NCBI GenBank assembly: GCA_963932145.1
Contig: OZ010595.1
Coordinates: 91,940,971 to 92,004,970 of the forward strand
Direction of reading: 5' to 3'
Length of the DNA stretch: 64,000 nt
Source of the DNA: Acanthosepion lycidas
Taxonomy: Eukaryota > Mollusca > Cephalopoda > Sepiida > Sepiidae
Shown here: positions 21,961 through 32,800 of the stretch, in pieces
Layout: every line of letters begins with the position of its first letter
How positions within the stretch are numbered: the stretch's first letter is position 1
Notes under the pieces: model-generated
Database searches by the model: none
Told to the model about the DNA's origin: nothing
Seen by the model: the letters and a program-made list of their open reading frames with translations, nothing else
Translations under genes and position numbers: made by a program

Positions 21961-22795
21961 CTACTAAAGCACAGCCAATGATTTTAAAATTCCTTTATGT
22001 ACTTATTTTTGTATACACATCAGGAACAGTTCTGGATGTTGCTTTATTCTTCCTGTTTTTATCTCTTCATTCACAGCCAAAATTTACATATGTTAAAAGA
22101 TAATCTTGTAATAGAGTATATGACTCTGGGATCTGTTTTAAATGTGTAAACCACAAAGCTGCCATTTCTTTCCTTTCTGGACAGTTTACATGCAGGGCAT
22201 GTTTGAATCTATGTTTGCACTGGAGGTAAGTCATTTTCTATCAGCATTGCAAAAAATGTATGCAACCCTGGGCCTCTTTACTCTCTGCAGTAGTTTACTA
22301 CAATTCACTACTTATGTAAATGTAAAAAACAGTCTTAGTTGATAATAATATAAGTGACAGATGACTATTAAAAGACAATGTTGATTGTTTATGGTGAGTT
22401 TATTTAAATAATACACTGACTTGTTTGTGTTGCATAGCAATAATTGAAATAATATGACACACAAAAATAAGTAACCAGGTAGTCGTTTTAAGTTTTCTGA
22501 ATATCATTGCTGCTATAAAATTAGTTGCTTTTAAAAAGATGTAAAAACAATATTTTATTGCTTGCAAAAATTGTGTCATTACATGTTGGAACCTCATTTT
22601 CACTTATTAGGGGAGGAGAAGTACACTTACATCTGTAGCAACCAAAATACTGTATAGTGTCACATTTAGGTACTGATTTTGGATCAGAATCTAGATTATG
22701 TGTTATTAATATAAGATAAAAGTATAACTGTTGTGAAAAGGTTATATCACTGGCTTTACACTTGGCTCCTTTGTGCTTCTAAAACACAATGTATT
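21961..22795. other. No recognisable gene
   Basis: A short 66-residue frame at 22142-22342 has no recognised domain. The rest is AT-rich. Confidence 0.45.
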
Positions 22796-22796
22796 T

Positions 22797-23350
22797 TTTT
22801 TTTAATCATTTCATCCCAAGCAAGGTGATAATGCCACTAAGATGCAAGGTGTTACTGGGAATGAAAGAGAGTGAATAGACTTTAGCAAGAATTAGGATGA
22901 TAAAAAAAACAGATTTCTGGAAGACAGAAGATGGCGACTGGCATTGCATGTAGATTTTTGAAGATTGTAGATAGCAAGGAAGCAAGAAATTGGAAGGGAA
23001 TTCCACAGACGAGAAAAGAAATGATTAAAATAAAACAAACTTGCATCCAGTGAGTTCAATGGCAAAATGGTAAAATCTAGCTTCCAATCTAGTAGCATGC
23101 TTAAATTCATACAAAGAAGGAAGGTCATCTGAACAATATCTATGAAAATATTTGTAGAAAAGGCAAAGTGAAACCATGTGACATTGGTGAGAATGTCACT
23201 GAAGTCATGATGCCAGGTCATGATCAATGAAATATGCAGACACTTGAGAATTTTGAGATATATATGTATAGGAACACCAGCCCAGATATGACAGCAGTAT
23301 TCAAAGCATAGAAGAATGGTAGATTTATAAAGAACCAAAACTTTTCCCAA
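22797..23350 (-). mobile_element. LINE 3' end, family A, best coding copy
   Basis: A minus frame (23350 to 22892) gives VLYKSTILLCFEYCCHIWAG at its start and SRLWNSLPISCFLAIYNLQK near its end. These are hallmarks of the carboxyl end of Jockey/CR1-type LINE reverse transcriptases (EYCxHIWxGAP and LWNSLPxSxFPxxYxLxxFK). The 3' untranslated end reads GGCATTATCACCTTGCTTGG and stops in an A-rich tail (22797-22805 on the plus strand as T). About 150 codons remain. It serves as the reference for the other family A fragments here. Confidence 0.7.
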
Positions 23351-23511
23351 TATTTATCATTTTCTCATATTCTTTATTAGAAATTAATTTTTATGTCATA
23401 TAGTATTTTGTACTAAACCTTTAAATGTGAATTAGCAAAGGCCTCAGAGATTGCATTCAAATTTAAGGGATTTTCTATCTTTACATATACCCTTTCATTT
23501 TATTTTATTTT

Positions 23512-23800
23512 TAATAATACAAAGCCAAAGAGCCACTCAAGGTAGAGGGTTATTGTTTGGTGTTGTATGAACATGATAAAGAAAATAAGTATAGTTCTTG
23601 GGGTTATCAAGGAAAGTTAATGGCTAACTCTAGACTTGAAGAGTTAGAGATTTAATTAGGCAATAACATTTTAAAGGTCTGTGAAAGACGTTAGATGTAT
23701 AGTGTGGAAGTAGACTTTAGAAGAAACCAAAAATTAATTCCTAAACAGGGAACAAGGGATAAACCTCTACTCCTGTTCAAAAGACTGGAGAGGAGTGTAA
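23512..23800 (-). mobile_element. LINE 3' end, family B, antisense
   Basis: On the plus strand it shows AGAGCCACTCAAGGTAGAGG, then AATGGCTAACTCTAGACTTG and AAGAGTTAGAGATTTAATTA, matching the B blocks at 780, 37905, 45175 and 63650 in reverse. It lies right beside a family A copy in the same orientation. Confidence 0.55.
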
Positions 23801-23849
23801 ACTGGATGATAGGTGAACATATCTACTCCTATTAATGTTTATATATGTT

Positions 23850-25815
23850 TGAAAGGTTGTCATAGCTGAGCTGGAGGCAAGATCCCACTGACTATAAAAT
23901 GCTTCTGTGACATTCAACCCAAATAGACTGATAACCAAATCCAGCTCCAGGCTAGAGAACAGGTGAAGGTGGATGACTTGCAGCTCATAACCAGCTGTTT
24001 TGGGGAGTTGGAGCTCAACAGACCATCTAGAGGAAGGAAAGACATGATTTTAAACTTTTGCTGTCATATCCAAACATGGAAAGGGCTATGAAAGTAAATC
24101 CCAACAGAAAACCTGAGTGGAGCTCCAAATGTGGTTGATTTTTAACACTGACATCTTTCTGGTAACTTCCGCAGCGAAGCTGGCTCCAAATGTAATGCCC
24201 TGCATTCCTTTGGATCTTGTTGGTATGTCCAAGTGCTGGGGGTGACGGCAGGTAATCTGCGCAGCGCATGACCTCCATATACCATTACCCAAGCCTGTAT
24301 CCTGAAGGGGTCACTCCAGTCTCAACCACCAAAGGATTGAATTTGAACCAAACAGGGTGATACCTTTATCTTGTAAGATAAACAGATGCTGAGTATGCTA
24401 TTGGGAGCATTTGCCTCGGAAAACAGATTAAGTTTACCGATGATATCAAAATAAAACTTATTTTATGTTGGAATTTTTAAGAGGAGGAATTTTTGTTATT
24501 TTATGACTCAAATGCCTACAAATAAGAAAAGAATTCTAACTGTCCATCATCATTCATTTTATGGGATATTAACTACAATCGACCCAAGAATAGTCAAGTT
24601 TAAAACTAAACTTGAGAAAAGCATCGTTAAATCATGAATGGCAGAATTAACTCCATTTTACCTGGAGATTTAGGAAACATGTACTTCTTGTTGGCCATTT
24701 TAATCTGTTCTGCATTTCTTCTACTACAAAAGTACCAATATTGTCTCATGTCCAGGTAAGTTGTTTCCAACCAACATATGAAACTACCTCAGCCCAATAA
24801 CTGAAACCTGTTCCACATTTACATGTTCCATTTGTTAACCAGAAGGCCAAATTTATAATCCTTTCGAAAAAAGCAATTTTTATAACTTCTAGAAGATAAA
24901 AAAATGCTTTTGAACCAAAAATGAAATTCTAAGTTTTACTTGTCTTGATATTTCTCTTTGGAACTCATTACTGGACTTTGGCAGCTGACACAACTGGGAG
25001 AATCCAAGCATTTTAGATAACATTTTTCAGACAACTGCTGTAGGTATCTTAGTCCGACCATAGTTCCACACACTCTGCATAATTAGGTCACTGTTGGTTG
25101 AGCTAAAGGAATGTGGCTAATCATTATTAAAAATAAAAAAAAATAAAGAAAGTTTCCGTGATTCAATCATATTGTATGCCATAATAGACTGTCCAATACA
25201 ATCCTGTAGGGAACATGACAGAGTGACAAAGGAAATGAAACTTAGAGAAATAACAAGATAGATAACATTAAAGAATCTATAGAAAATAGTAGACAAGCAT
25301 TGATAAAAGTTCACGAAACAAGAAAAACTTGAAGACAGTTCTGGTCAGATAATCCCAAGAGCATTGGAGAGAAGAGATTATCATTATAATTCTTGTATAC
25401 ATTGGACTGGTTTTCAACAAGTTCCATGCTTCTTTGCCAGTGATGGGTAGGTGAAGCTTGTTATCATGCTTATATTCAATTCAGAATTTAGTTTTTAATG
25501 AAATACTCAAGTTACTTAATCCTTTTAATCCACCTCTAGTTCTATCACTCTTTCTCTATGTAACATGTCTTTCTAGTATTTGGGCAATCATGGATCTCCA
25601 CAGTTTCCTCTTTTGTTGCTTTTAACAATACTTATTTCTTTATGATTCCACTTTTTGGGAGGTATCTGAACATGCTTGTTAAGTTTCTTACTACTTAATC
25701 CCCATGAAGATTAAATTCTCCAAGCTTTCTTTCCTCATTATGTGTCACAAAAATTCTGTCTCTTGTTAATTGTGAGCCACAGAGTAATTGGCCATGGTTA
25801 AATCTGTGGTCCATC
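23850..25815. other. Unclassified; GC-richer block at 23940-24330
   Basis: The block 23940-24330 is less AT-rich than its surroundings, with words such as GGGGGTGACGGCAGGTAATC. Two overlapping minus frames (24027-24278, 24086-24292) share it and match nothing I know. It may be an unrecognised LINE or an old gene fragment. The rest shows no feature. Confidence 0.35.
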
Positions 25816-25819
25816 AGGA

Positions 25820-26275
25820 CAAGCTTCAGGAGTCGTTCAACATTATGCAGATATCACTTCCGAGAGAGATTACCCATAGAGGAGAACATGATTAAGGATT
25901 GTGTGTATGCCATCCCATACAGCTGTGGATAGAAATATAAAGGAGAAACAGGCCACCCCCTTAAGATAAGACTGCAGGAACACCATAAAGTCGTAACAAA
26001 AAGGGGAAATAGAAAAATCAGGTATGGCTGATCATATATGAAGAGAAAAGGGAGATCACTGCCCTCTGTGGGATGAAGTTGAAATAATAGACAGAGAACA
26101 TCACTGGAAAATATGAATACTTAAGGAATCCTTGCATATGCTAGGCTACAGAAATCTCCTAAGCCGGTCAAGCATAGAAATGAATACAATATGAAAACCA
26201 GTAACACAGAGAGCTAGGGAAAAACACCAAGAACAGAAATTGTAATATGAGCTCTGGTAAAAAAAAAAAAAAAAT
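25820..26275 (+). pseudogene. PLE GIY-YIG endonuclease end, sense
   Basis: Plus translation gives DCVYAIPYSCG and YKGETGHPLKIRLQEHHK, the GIY-YIG core. Downstream are GMADHI, REKGDHCPLWDEVEIIDREH, HWKI, MLGYRNLL and SRSSIEMNTIWKPV, which make the standard carboxyl end of this PLE type. The core tyrosines and the EH pair of the nuclease are still visible. The copy is 5' truncated and decayed. It is followed directly by its 3' module, so it is the reference for the arrangement endonuclease, linker, tRNA-like part, tail. Confidence 0.75.
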
Positions 26276-26550
26276 GATTACTGAAACATTAGGTTTATAA
26301 GTCCCAAAAATTCACTTCCTGATATTCCCAAGGACACATGGATAAAAAGCCTCAAAGAGTTGTGAGTTACCTGATAACAGCAGTGAGAACAAAAATTTAT
26401 AGACTATAGAAAGGGTTCAGCTTGAAATTCCAACATACATCACCTGAAGAAGGTTAGAGTGTACAACGACCGAAAAATTGTGAATATGGCGATGAAGATG
26501 AGGACAACAGTCTAAGAAATATAAATAATGTAAATGGTTAAATGCAACTG
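26276..26550 (+). mobile_element. PLE 3' module following the endonuclease
   Basis: After a GAGCTCTGGTAAAA linker with an A tract come CCCAAGGACACATGGATAAA and GAGTTGTGAGTTACC, which are the degraded A- and B-box-like words. Then come TCACCTGAAGAAGGTTAGAG, CGACCGAAAAATTG and ATAAATAATGTAAATGG. The layout is the same as in the antisense copy at 15622-17056. Confidence 0.7.
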
Positions 26551-26638
26551 GCAGAAATACCCAACAAATAGAATTGACAAAGTTTGCAATAAATAATATC
26601 AAGAGAAAGAAAAGAAAATGAACAGAGCAAAAATAATA

Positions 26639-26713
26639 TAAGGCAGATCAACAAGAATAAGGCAGATAAACAAGAATAAGGCAGATCAACAAGAATAAGG
26701 CAGATCAACAAGA
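26639..26713. repeat. 19-bp tandem repeat, four units
   Basis: The unit AAGGCAGATCAACAAGAAT occurs four times with one base change (AGATAAACA in the second). Confidence 0.95.
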
Positions 26714-26719
26714 TGAGAT

Positions 26720-28105
26720 AAACAAGTGGCCTAACTTATTGACTAGAAAGAAATCCCGGTATGCATCTGTGTTTGTTGTGTATAATATTTTTTCCAGTGG
26801 GGGTTGGGAGTGCAGTTGGTGTTGTAGTTGTAATCATTCCTGTGCTGACTGGAACCAAAATGATCAATTATTGCTTTGCAGTTTCTATTCTTAACTTCCT
26901 CCTGTCTTCTATAATCTTCCCATGGCATTCTCAATATTTGTCAGTAGAGTGTCACATGGTAGTCTTTTTGTCTTTTTCTCATTTCTGATAACTTTAATTC
27001 TTGGGACATTTTTCAGTCCCTTGGAGAAAATTAATTATTTGAATAACAGACAACAAAAAATATGACATTAGAATGGTGAAGAATGCTTTGCAAAAACTTA
27101 GTAAGTTACAACTCACTGAGTATTACTTTGGAATTACTTCTTACACATCCAACCTTGGGTTGCTCTTTTGTTGATATGCATACTTACTATTTTCAGTTAA
27201 TGGTTAGCCAATTCTTGCACTTACTACCTTCTTTAATAGATTTTTCAGCTTTCCCTCTGGATTTGCCATCTGCATCATATATGTTAGGTTCATGTCGGCC
27301 GATAATAAATCCTGATAGGTTTTCTAATCCTCTTAGAATCATCTTACTGTAGAGGTTAAATAAATCCGATGAGGAAATACATCTTTTTCATACTCATCTC
27401 ATTATGTTAAGTACTTTTCATTAAATTCATTCTTTATCTGTATGTGAGCTGTTTGACCCCAATGCAACTTATTAATTTTTTGCTATGAAGTTTTGAGCTT
27501 TCCTAATGTTTTTTCATAATTTCCCTATTAAAATGGTTCAATATGACAAAATTTACTAGAGACTGATTTTTTTAAGTTAGCATATTAACAGAAAATATAA
27601 AATTTTAAGATATTTGATATCTCATTTTAAAATTCATGAACAATTTTTAAGAAATTAAATTTACTATTTTTTTTCTGGAGTTTGGCTCGCCATATCATCA
27701 ATGCATTTATAGATTGAGATTTTTGACAAATTTATGAAATCCACTATCGCAAATTGACGGTTTATTATAATTTTTTGTCAAAGTCTAATAAAAAATATTT
27801 AATTTCTGCTAAAATATCTTTATAATCTAATAACTGCTGTTAATTAGAAAAAAAAATTAAAACTAAATAATAAGGAAAATAGTATGAACCAACACATACA
27901 GAATAATTAAAAACTTCACTTAAAATTTAAGTAAAAATTATCAATTCCACTTTGCATAAATAAACTATCATTATTATATATCTTGCTATTCAATTTATTA
28001 TGTACACCATGGCTATTATATTCATGTTTCAACTATTATACACACTGGTTTTCTTCAGATATTTATACTCAAATTCTGTAACCATTTTGAAAATTTGAAT
28101 TTTGG
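26720..28105. other. No recognisable gene
   Basis: Frames at 26761-26988 and 27083-27352 have hydrophobic stretches but no known domain. From 27400 the sequence is very AT-rich. Confidence 0.45.
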
Positions 28106-28108
28106 AAT

Positions 28109-28395
28109 TTCGAACCAAACCCTTTATTTCGTTAATCCGGGTAGAATGTTCTAGTTCCACATGACATGCCTCTTCTGGATGACTCACTTATTTCCCTTTA
28201 ACTCTCCAAGTTTTGGTTCACCACTGCTGTGGCCTGGTATTGAACTCGCAACTCTTTGGTCTAGTCACTGGATCTAACCAATGTCTTTATCCACTGGGCC
28301 ATGTGTTCTTGAATATGGTAATTAAAATGAGGGTAACAGTCCAAATAATCTAAATAATCATAATACCTCATACCAGAGATATAGACAGATACAAC
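28109..28395 (-). mobile_element. PLE 3' module, antisense, joined to a sense tail end
   Basis: 28109-28313 reads antisense: TTCGAACCAAACCCTTTATT, ATTGAACTCGCAACTCTTTG, AATGTCTTTATCCACTGGGC and CATGTGTTCTTG. From about 28314 the tail's final part continues in sense orientation: GAGGGTAACAGTCCAAATAA and CCTCATACCAGAGATATAGA. The two pieces are inverted relative to each other. This copy also serves as the empty site for the 406-bp insertion at 15723. Confidence 0.65.
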
Positions 28396-28413
28396 AGAAC
28401 CTTAAACCTCACG

Positions 28414-29014
28414 TTTTTTTTAATCATTTCATGCCAAGCAAGGTGATAAAGACAGTAAGATGCATGGTGTTACTCAAGGAACCCGAGACAAACATTATTG
28501 AGGAGAGAGTACAATAAAAGAGCAGGATTCAAAAGAAATAAAAGAATGATATTGCCTTTAAATTCTTGAAGATCAAAGTTGACTGGAAAGCAAGAAATCA
28601 GAAAGACTTCCACAAGAGAGAAGTGTGAGAGAAGAAACTATTTTTTTAAAATCAATTCACCCCAAGTAAGGCAATAATGCCACTAAAATGCAAGAGGCTA
28701 CTGGAAGTGAAAGAGAATGAAAAAAACATTAGAAAGAACTGGAACCCAATCCTTGACAGAAAACAAGGAATAAACCTCTAGAAGTTATGTTTACATCTAG
28801 CAATTTCAACTGTAAAAATGATAAGACCTAGCTGCTAATCTAATAATGCACGTAAGATTTTTAAATTGAAAGTAAAGCTCAACAGAAAATTTACATAAAA
28901 ATAAAAAGGCATCAGTAAGTTACTTTATGGTGGTGACAAAGTGAGTTGAGCTGAGATGCCAGGTTAGGACTTATAACATTGTAGATTTTTCTTTGAATTT
29001 TTTTCATGAATCTC
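28414..29014 (-). mobile_element. LINE family A, two antisense copies, right one split
   Basis: A first 3' end starts at TTTTTTTTAATCATTTCATG (28414) and a second at TTTTTTTAAAATCAATTCAC (28640). The second continues through CCAGGTTAGGACTTATAACA to 29014, where a Tc1 element interrupts it. The LINE resumes at 30586. Confidence 0.6.
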
Positions 29015-29016
29015 TA

Positions 29017-30583
29017 CACGGTGTAAAAAATTATTAACAAGGTGAAAATTTTCCATTTTGTCCAAAAAACTACATGGAATCTAACAAAATTTTCACAGAA
29101 TGATGGCAACAGTCATATGCATATATCTTGCAAATAGTGTAAAGTTCCACAAAGAATACAGAGAAACCACAGTCATTTACCCAAGTTATTTAAATTATAA
29201 CTTCCAAATTATTAGTGAGGTGTAATTAAAACTCATGTAAACTAATTGCTTCATATACAGATTGTTATGGATACATACAGTAACCAACATGAAATAAATA
29301 GAAATCAACAAGTACACAGTGTTCAAAAATAATAGTGGAGCTGGTTAATAAGGTATAAGTGATTCTTTTCTTGAAATGACATGGATAAGGTGCTGGTCCA
29401 TGGACATGTCAATTTCTGGATCTCCTCGGATGTAATTCCATGTGATACATTCACTATTGCCTGCCATAAGTCCTCCTTACTTCTAAATTTGTGTTCATTA
29501 TTTTAAGCCTGTCACTTCAGAATGCTCCACAAGTTTTTGGGTTTAAATATGAAGAATTGGCAGCCAATTCATTTTCTCCACATTTGTCATTTGTCCACAC
29601 AAACCTAAATGCTGCAGGTACTCTGCAGTTTTATGTGCTGTATGCAAGGGAGTATTATCTTGCATAAATATGATGCTTCTCCTGAACATGATACTTTACT
29701 TTTTTAACCAAGGTTCAAGGTGCTCTTTCAGGGTGGCTATATAAGCATCTGCAGTCATTTTAATACCGTCAGCTTCTTTCCATGGACAACAATGATACCT
29801 CCAATAATACCCAGCTCAAATCATGATACCCCCTCCTCTTTGTTGGTGTCTGAAGCATTGATGACAATGTCATTTGTTTATGACACAACCTTGGCTCCAA
29901 CTGTCAGGGCCATCAATGATAGCACAAGATTCATCTATGAACAAAACCTTCGAGAAGTCAAACTTCATGTTATCTTCTGTCCATTTCAAACACTTTTGTA
30001 CATGTCTTTTTCTTAATGGAGGCATTGTCACCAGACTCAAGGATTTTCTGATTTTTTTCAGAATATGACCGAGTAGTTCTGGACAGAATTGATTATCCAA
30101 TGCATCTTAAAAGTTCTTTATTTGTCAGGCCTGGGTTATTTACAGGTTCATGTTTAATTCAGGACAGAGAATGTTGGGAAACAACCATTAAGTGACCTTT
30201 ATCAGCTCTCTCATGTAACTTCGTAGGAGTTTTAACAAACCTCTTCAGTTTGGTAATATCTTTCTATCATTTTGAATATTTCTAATGTTGATTTACCTTT
30301 TGCAAGTTCAGATGTTGCAACTGATTTCTCAGAAGTGGTTAAGTGTGACCCATAATTGCAAGATTATGAAGTCACTAGTTTATAATTTCAAACACTGAAG
30401 TATCATGTTACTCATTCAAATGACTGCAGTTTGTTTACACTTGTGTAGAACATTACAGTTTTACAACACAACATGTGCATATGACTGTTGCCATCGTTCT
30501 GTGAAAATTTTGTTAAAATTCCAACATGTAGTTTCTGGACAAAATAGAAAATTGTCACCTCATTAATAATTTGTTACACAGTG
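29017..30583 (-). mobile_element. Tc1-type DNA transposon with long inverted repeats
   Basis: Left end CACGGTGTAAAAAATTATTA and right end TAATAATTTGTTACACAGTG are mirror images. The match continues inward about 105 bp through TTTTGTCCA, CTACATG and ATGGCAACAGTCATATGCA. TA duplications lie at 29015-29016 and 30584-30585. Length, about 1.57 kb, fits Tc1 elements. A transposase remnant is on the minus strand. Inverted repeats over 100 bp are at the long end for Tc1 elements. Confidence 0.9.
29380..30350 (-). pseudogene. Tc1 transposase pseudogene
   Basis: Minus translation contains RKRHVQKCLKWTEDNMKFDF, SKVLFIDESCAIIDG (first catalytic D region, usually FTDE/FSDE), ADAYIATLKEHLEPWLKK, and MQDNTPLHTAHKTAEYL at 29629-29664 (second D region). 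The third acidic region, usually PDLNPIENLW, is not readable. The amino end toward 30350 is decayed. Frameshifts separate the blocks. The protein would cut and paste the element by binding its long terminal repeats. Confidence 0.75.
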
Positions 30584-30585
30584 TA

Positions 30586-30725
30586 GATATAGTGCAGAAG
30601 GACCAGACCAGATGTGCAGCAATTTTAATGCACAGATGAACTGCAGGCTTAGATTCTGGCAATTAAATCTGTTTCAAATATTTGTACATTCATATAGTTT
30701 CACCAAATGTGTACAAATATTAAGT
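30586..30725 (-). mobile_element. LINE family A, continuation beyond the Tc1 element
   Basis: GATATAGTGCAGAAGGACCA, GACCAGATGTGCAGCAATTT and GCACAGATGAACTGCAGGCT correspond to 5480-5540 and 23270-23330, which are uninterrupted in those copies. Confidence 0.55.
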
Positions 30726-31059
30726 TTAAGGGTCCAGAAATATTCCACTAGAAAGTCCAATATACACATGACTGAGTGGATAAATGGTTTAGTTCAATCC
30801 TTGAGTCTGTCAGTTGCTGAAAAGTTGGATACCTTTTCCCATGAAGACTTGACACAAATGTGAATAAGACTGTTGAGAATTCTCTGATATGAGTTATCTC
30901 CCCTGAGAATGGAAAATGGAATGAGATTGAAGAAAGAGGTTTAAAATTGTTATGAAAACATGCAAAGAATCTGTGGAACTAAAAAAGCTCAAATTTTAAT
31001 ATCACTGTTATTATTTGTTTGAAATTGATAGATTAACTAAATTCTTGCCTGTGGGACTC
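30726..31059. other. No recognisable feature
   Basis: Unclassified sequence between two LINE fragments. Confidence 0.4.
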
Positions 31060-31268
31060 TTTTCCATCTTCTTGCTTCCCTGTCAACTACGATTTACAAA
31101 AATTTAAATACAGTGTTAATTGTCATCTTCTGTCTCTCTGAATCCTATTCTTTTTATTATCTTTTCTCTGCAGCAATGATTTCTTCACTCTACTGTCCTT
31201 TCTCTACAGTAACCCCATGTGTCTTAGTGGCCTTATTGCCTTGCTTATTATGGAATGATTAAAAAAAT
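31060..31268 (+). mobile_element. LINE 3' end, family A, sense
   Basis: GACTCTTTTCCATCTTCTTG, then TGTCAACTACGATTTACAAA, AGTAACCCCATGTGTCTTAG and TTGCCTTGCTTATTATGGAA. An A-rich tail follows at 31258-31273. It is 5' truncated. Confidence 0.6.
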
Positions 31269-31349
31269 AAAAAAGATTCATGTGATAGAAATTTAATTAT
31301 TACTACTTGGTGGGCTTATTGATAACTCATGATTTTAGTATGAACTGGT

Positions 31350-31381
31350 GTTTTTTTTTCTTTTTTTTTTTTTTTTTTTTT
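31350..31381. repeat. T tract
   Basis: Almost unbroken T run, probably a retroposon tail in antisense. Confidence 0.8.
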
Positions 31382-31532
31382 ATCATAATGGTTATAGTTG
31401 CAACACATGTATTGAACTGCTAATGCAAAGATAGAATACTAGCAATTCTCAGATGAAGGAAATTGAATGCTTTTAATCTTTGGGTTTAATCAAGAGGACA
31501 TTTTGTTTATCGAAGTTTGTGATAAAAGTATG

Positions 31533-31693
31533 CTTATCTGTTTTTTTTATTTATCTCCTCTACCCACATATCTAGTTATCTGTTTTGTATTTATCCCCCC
31601 CACATATCTAGTTATCTGTTTTGTATTTATCCCCCCCACATATATAGTTATCTGTTTTGTATTTATTCCCCACCCTAACACACATATCTAGTT
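31533..31693. repeat. 36-bp minisatellite next to a MITE
   Basis: Unit words TATCTAGTTATCTGTTTTGT and ATTTATCCCCCC repeat four times at about 31565, 31601, 31637 and 31681. The last unit ends at the MITE target TA. The plus frame through it stays open and encodes repeated VICFVFIPP, which I take as a by-product. Confidence 0.9.
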
Positions 31694-31694
31694 A

Positions 31695-31792
31695 TTAGGT
31701 TGGTGCAAATATAATAATGACGTAATAATGTCGTTTTTTGACGTTACGTCAAAAAACGACATTATTACGTCATTATTTTTGCACCAACCTAA
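31695..31792. mobile_element. Palindromic mariner MITE, copy 2
   Basis: 98 bp, TTAGGTTGGTGCAAAT... mirrored to TTTGCACCAACCTAA, with TA at 31693-31694 and 31793-31794. It contains the TGACGTAATAATGTCG block shared with copy 1, so these two form a longer subfamily. Confidence 0.95.
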
Positions 31793-31794
31793 TA

Positions 31795-32295
31795 ATTCAA
31801 ACTACAACAACAAGTGAGTTATTTGGCCCAATTAAACAACTTACTTGGTTATAGAAAAAGGAATATAAATTATTTTCCTTGAAAATCAATTAGAAATAAT
31901 AATTAATTGATAAAATCAATTAGAAATAAAAATTATTTAAAAAAAATCAACCAAATTCAGTAAATATTTAAATAAAAACCATAAAGACATTTAGGTTTTT
32001 TTATGTCATGAAAAGGAATTATGGAACTGGTGGAGTAGGGGTAATGACAGTGGTCAGTGACAAAGAAAGCTAAGGTCAAAGAGGAGTAGAGCAGTTATAT
32101 AATATGTACTGGGCTTACCTCAAATCATTGTAGAATAAATTTTATATTTAAAGTGTCCTTCAGGATGGGGTTCACCTGAAGGATGACCTTCTAGTCAGTG
32201 ATGGAGATCTGTGATTCAACCTGATATATGAACACATAAACACCCAGCTGCAACTAGAATGTGCATGAATGGGTGGGAAGGAATTGATTTCAAGC

Positions 32296-32298
<3 letters not shown>
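31795..32298. other. No recognisable gene
   Basis: AT-rich with AATTAGAAATAA words repeated near 31880-31935. No coding evidence is seen. Confidence 0.45.

Positions 32299-32338
<40 letters not shown>
32299..32338. repeat. (TA)n microsatellite
   Basis: Pure TA run of about 40 bp. Confidence 0.95.
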
Positions 32339-32341
<3 letters not shown>

Positions 32342-32379
32342 ACCCACCTGAGAGGAGAGGGTCTCTTATATTAACATGA

Positions 32380-32690
32380 GAATGCTGTGAAGTGCTGTGA
32401 GTTCAATACTAGGCCACAACAGTAGTGGATCAAAAACTTTGAGAGTCGAGTTAAAGGGGAAATAACCAAGACATCTGAAAGTGGCATGGCATGTGGAACT
32501 AGAACAATCTACCCCGGTGGACAAAATAGAGGATTCAGTTCTAAATTTCAATCACCTGAAGAAGACCGGAGTGTACAACAGCTGAAATATTGTGAATATG
32601 GCAATGACGATGAGGATAACAGTATGAATAATGTAAATAATGATAATACCTCATCTCAGAGATAGAGACAGATATATAGAAATGTAAATC
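32380..32690 (+). mobile_element. PLE 3' module, sense, nearly complete
   Basis: GTGCTGTGAGTTCAATACTA (B-box-like word), AGTCGAGTTAAAGGGGAAAT, GGCATGTGGAACTAGAACAA, TCACCTGAAGAAGACCGGAG, ATAATGTAAATAATG and CCTCATCTCAGAGATAGAGA occur in the family order. The A-box side is cut off by the preceding TA tract. Confidence 0.7.
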
Positions 32691-32800
32691 TAGGATTAAC
32701 TGTCATTTTCTTTTATTTGTATAGACTGCCTCTTACTATGTAACCCTTTACCTTGAGTGCCCCTCCCACTGGCCTTGCACAAGGTGAACTTTAAAGTAAA
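32691..32800 (+). mobile_element. LINE 3' end, family B, short
   Basis: TAGGATTAACTGTCATTTTC, then TAACCCTTTACCTTGAGTGC and CTTGCACAAGGTGAACTT match the B-family terminus. Only about 100 bp remain. Confidence 0.5.

Noticed and set aside
29321-29360. ACACAGTGTTCAAAAATAAT as the end of a second, nested Tc1
   Set aside because: No mirror-image partner with a TA was found inside the larger element.
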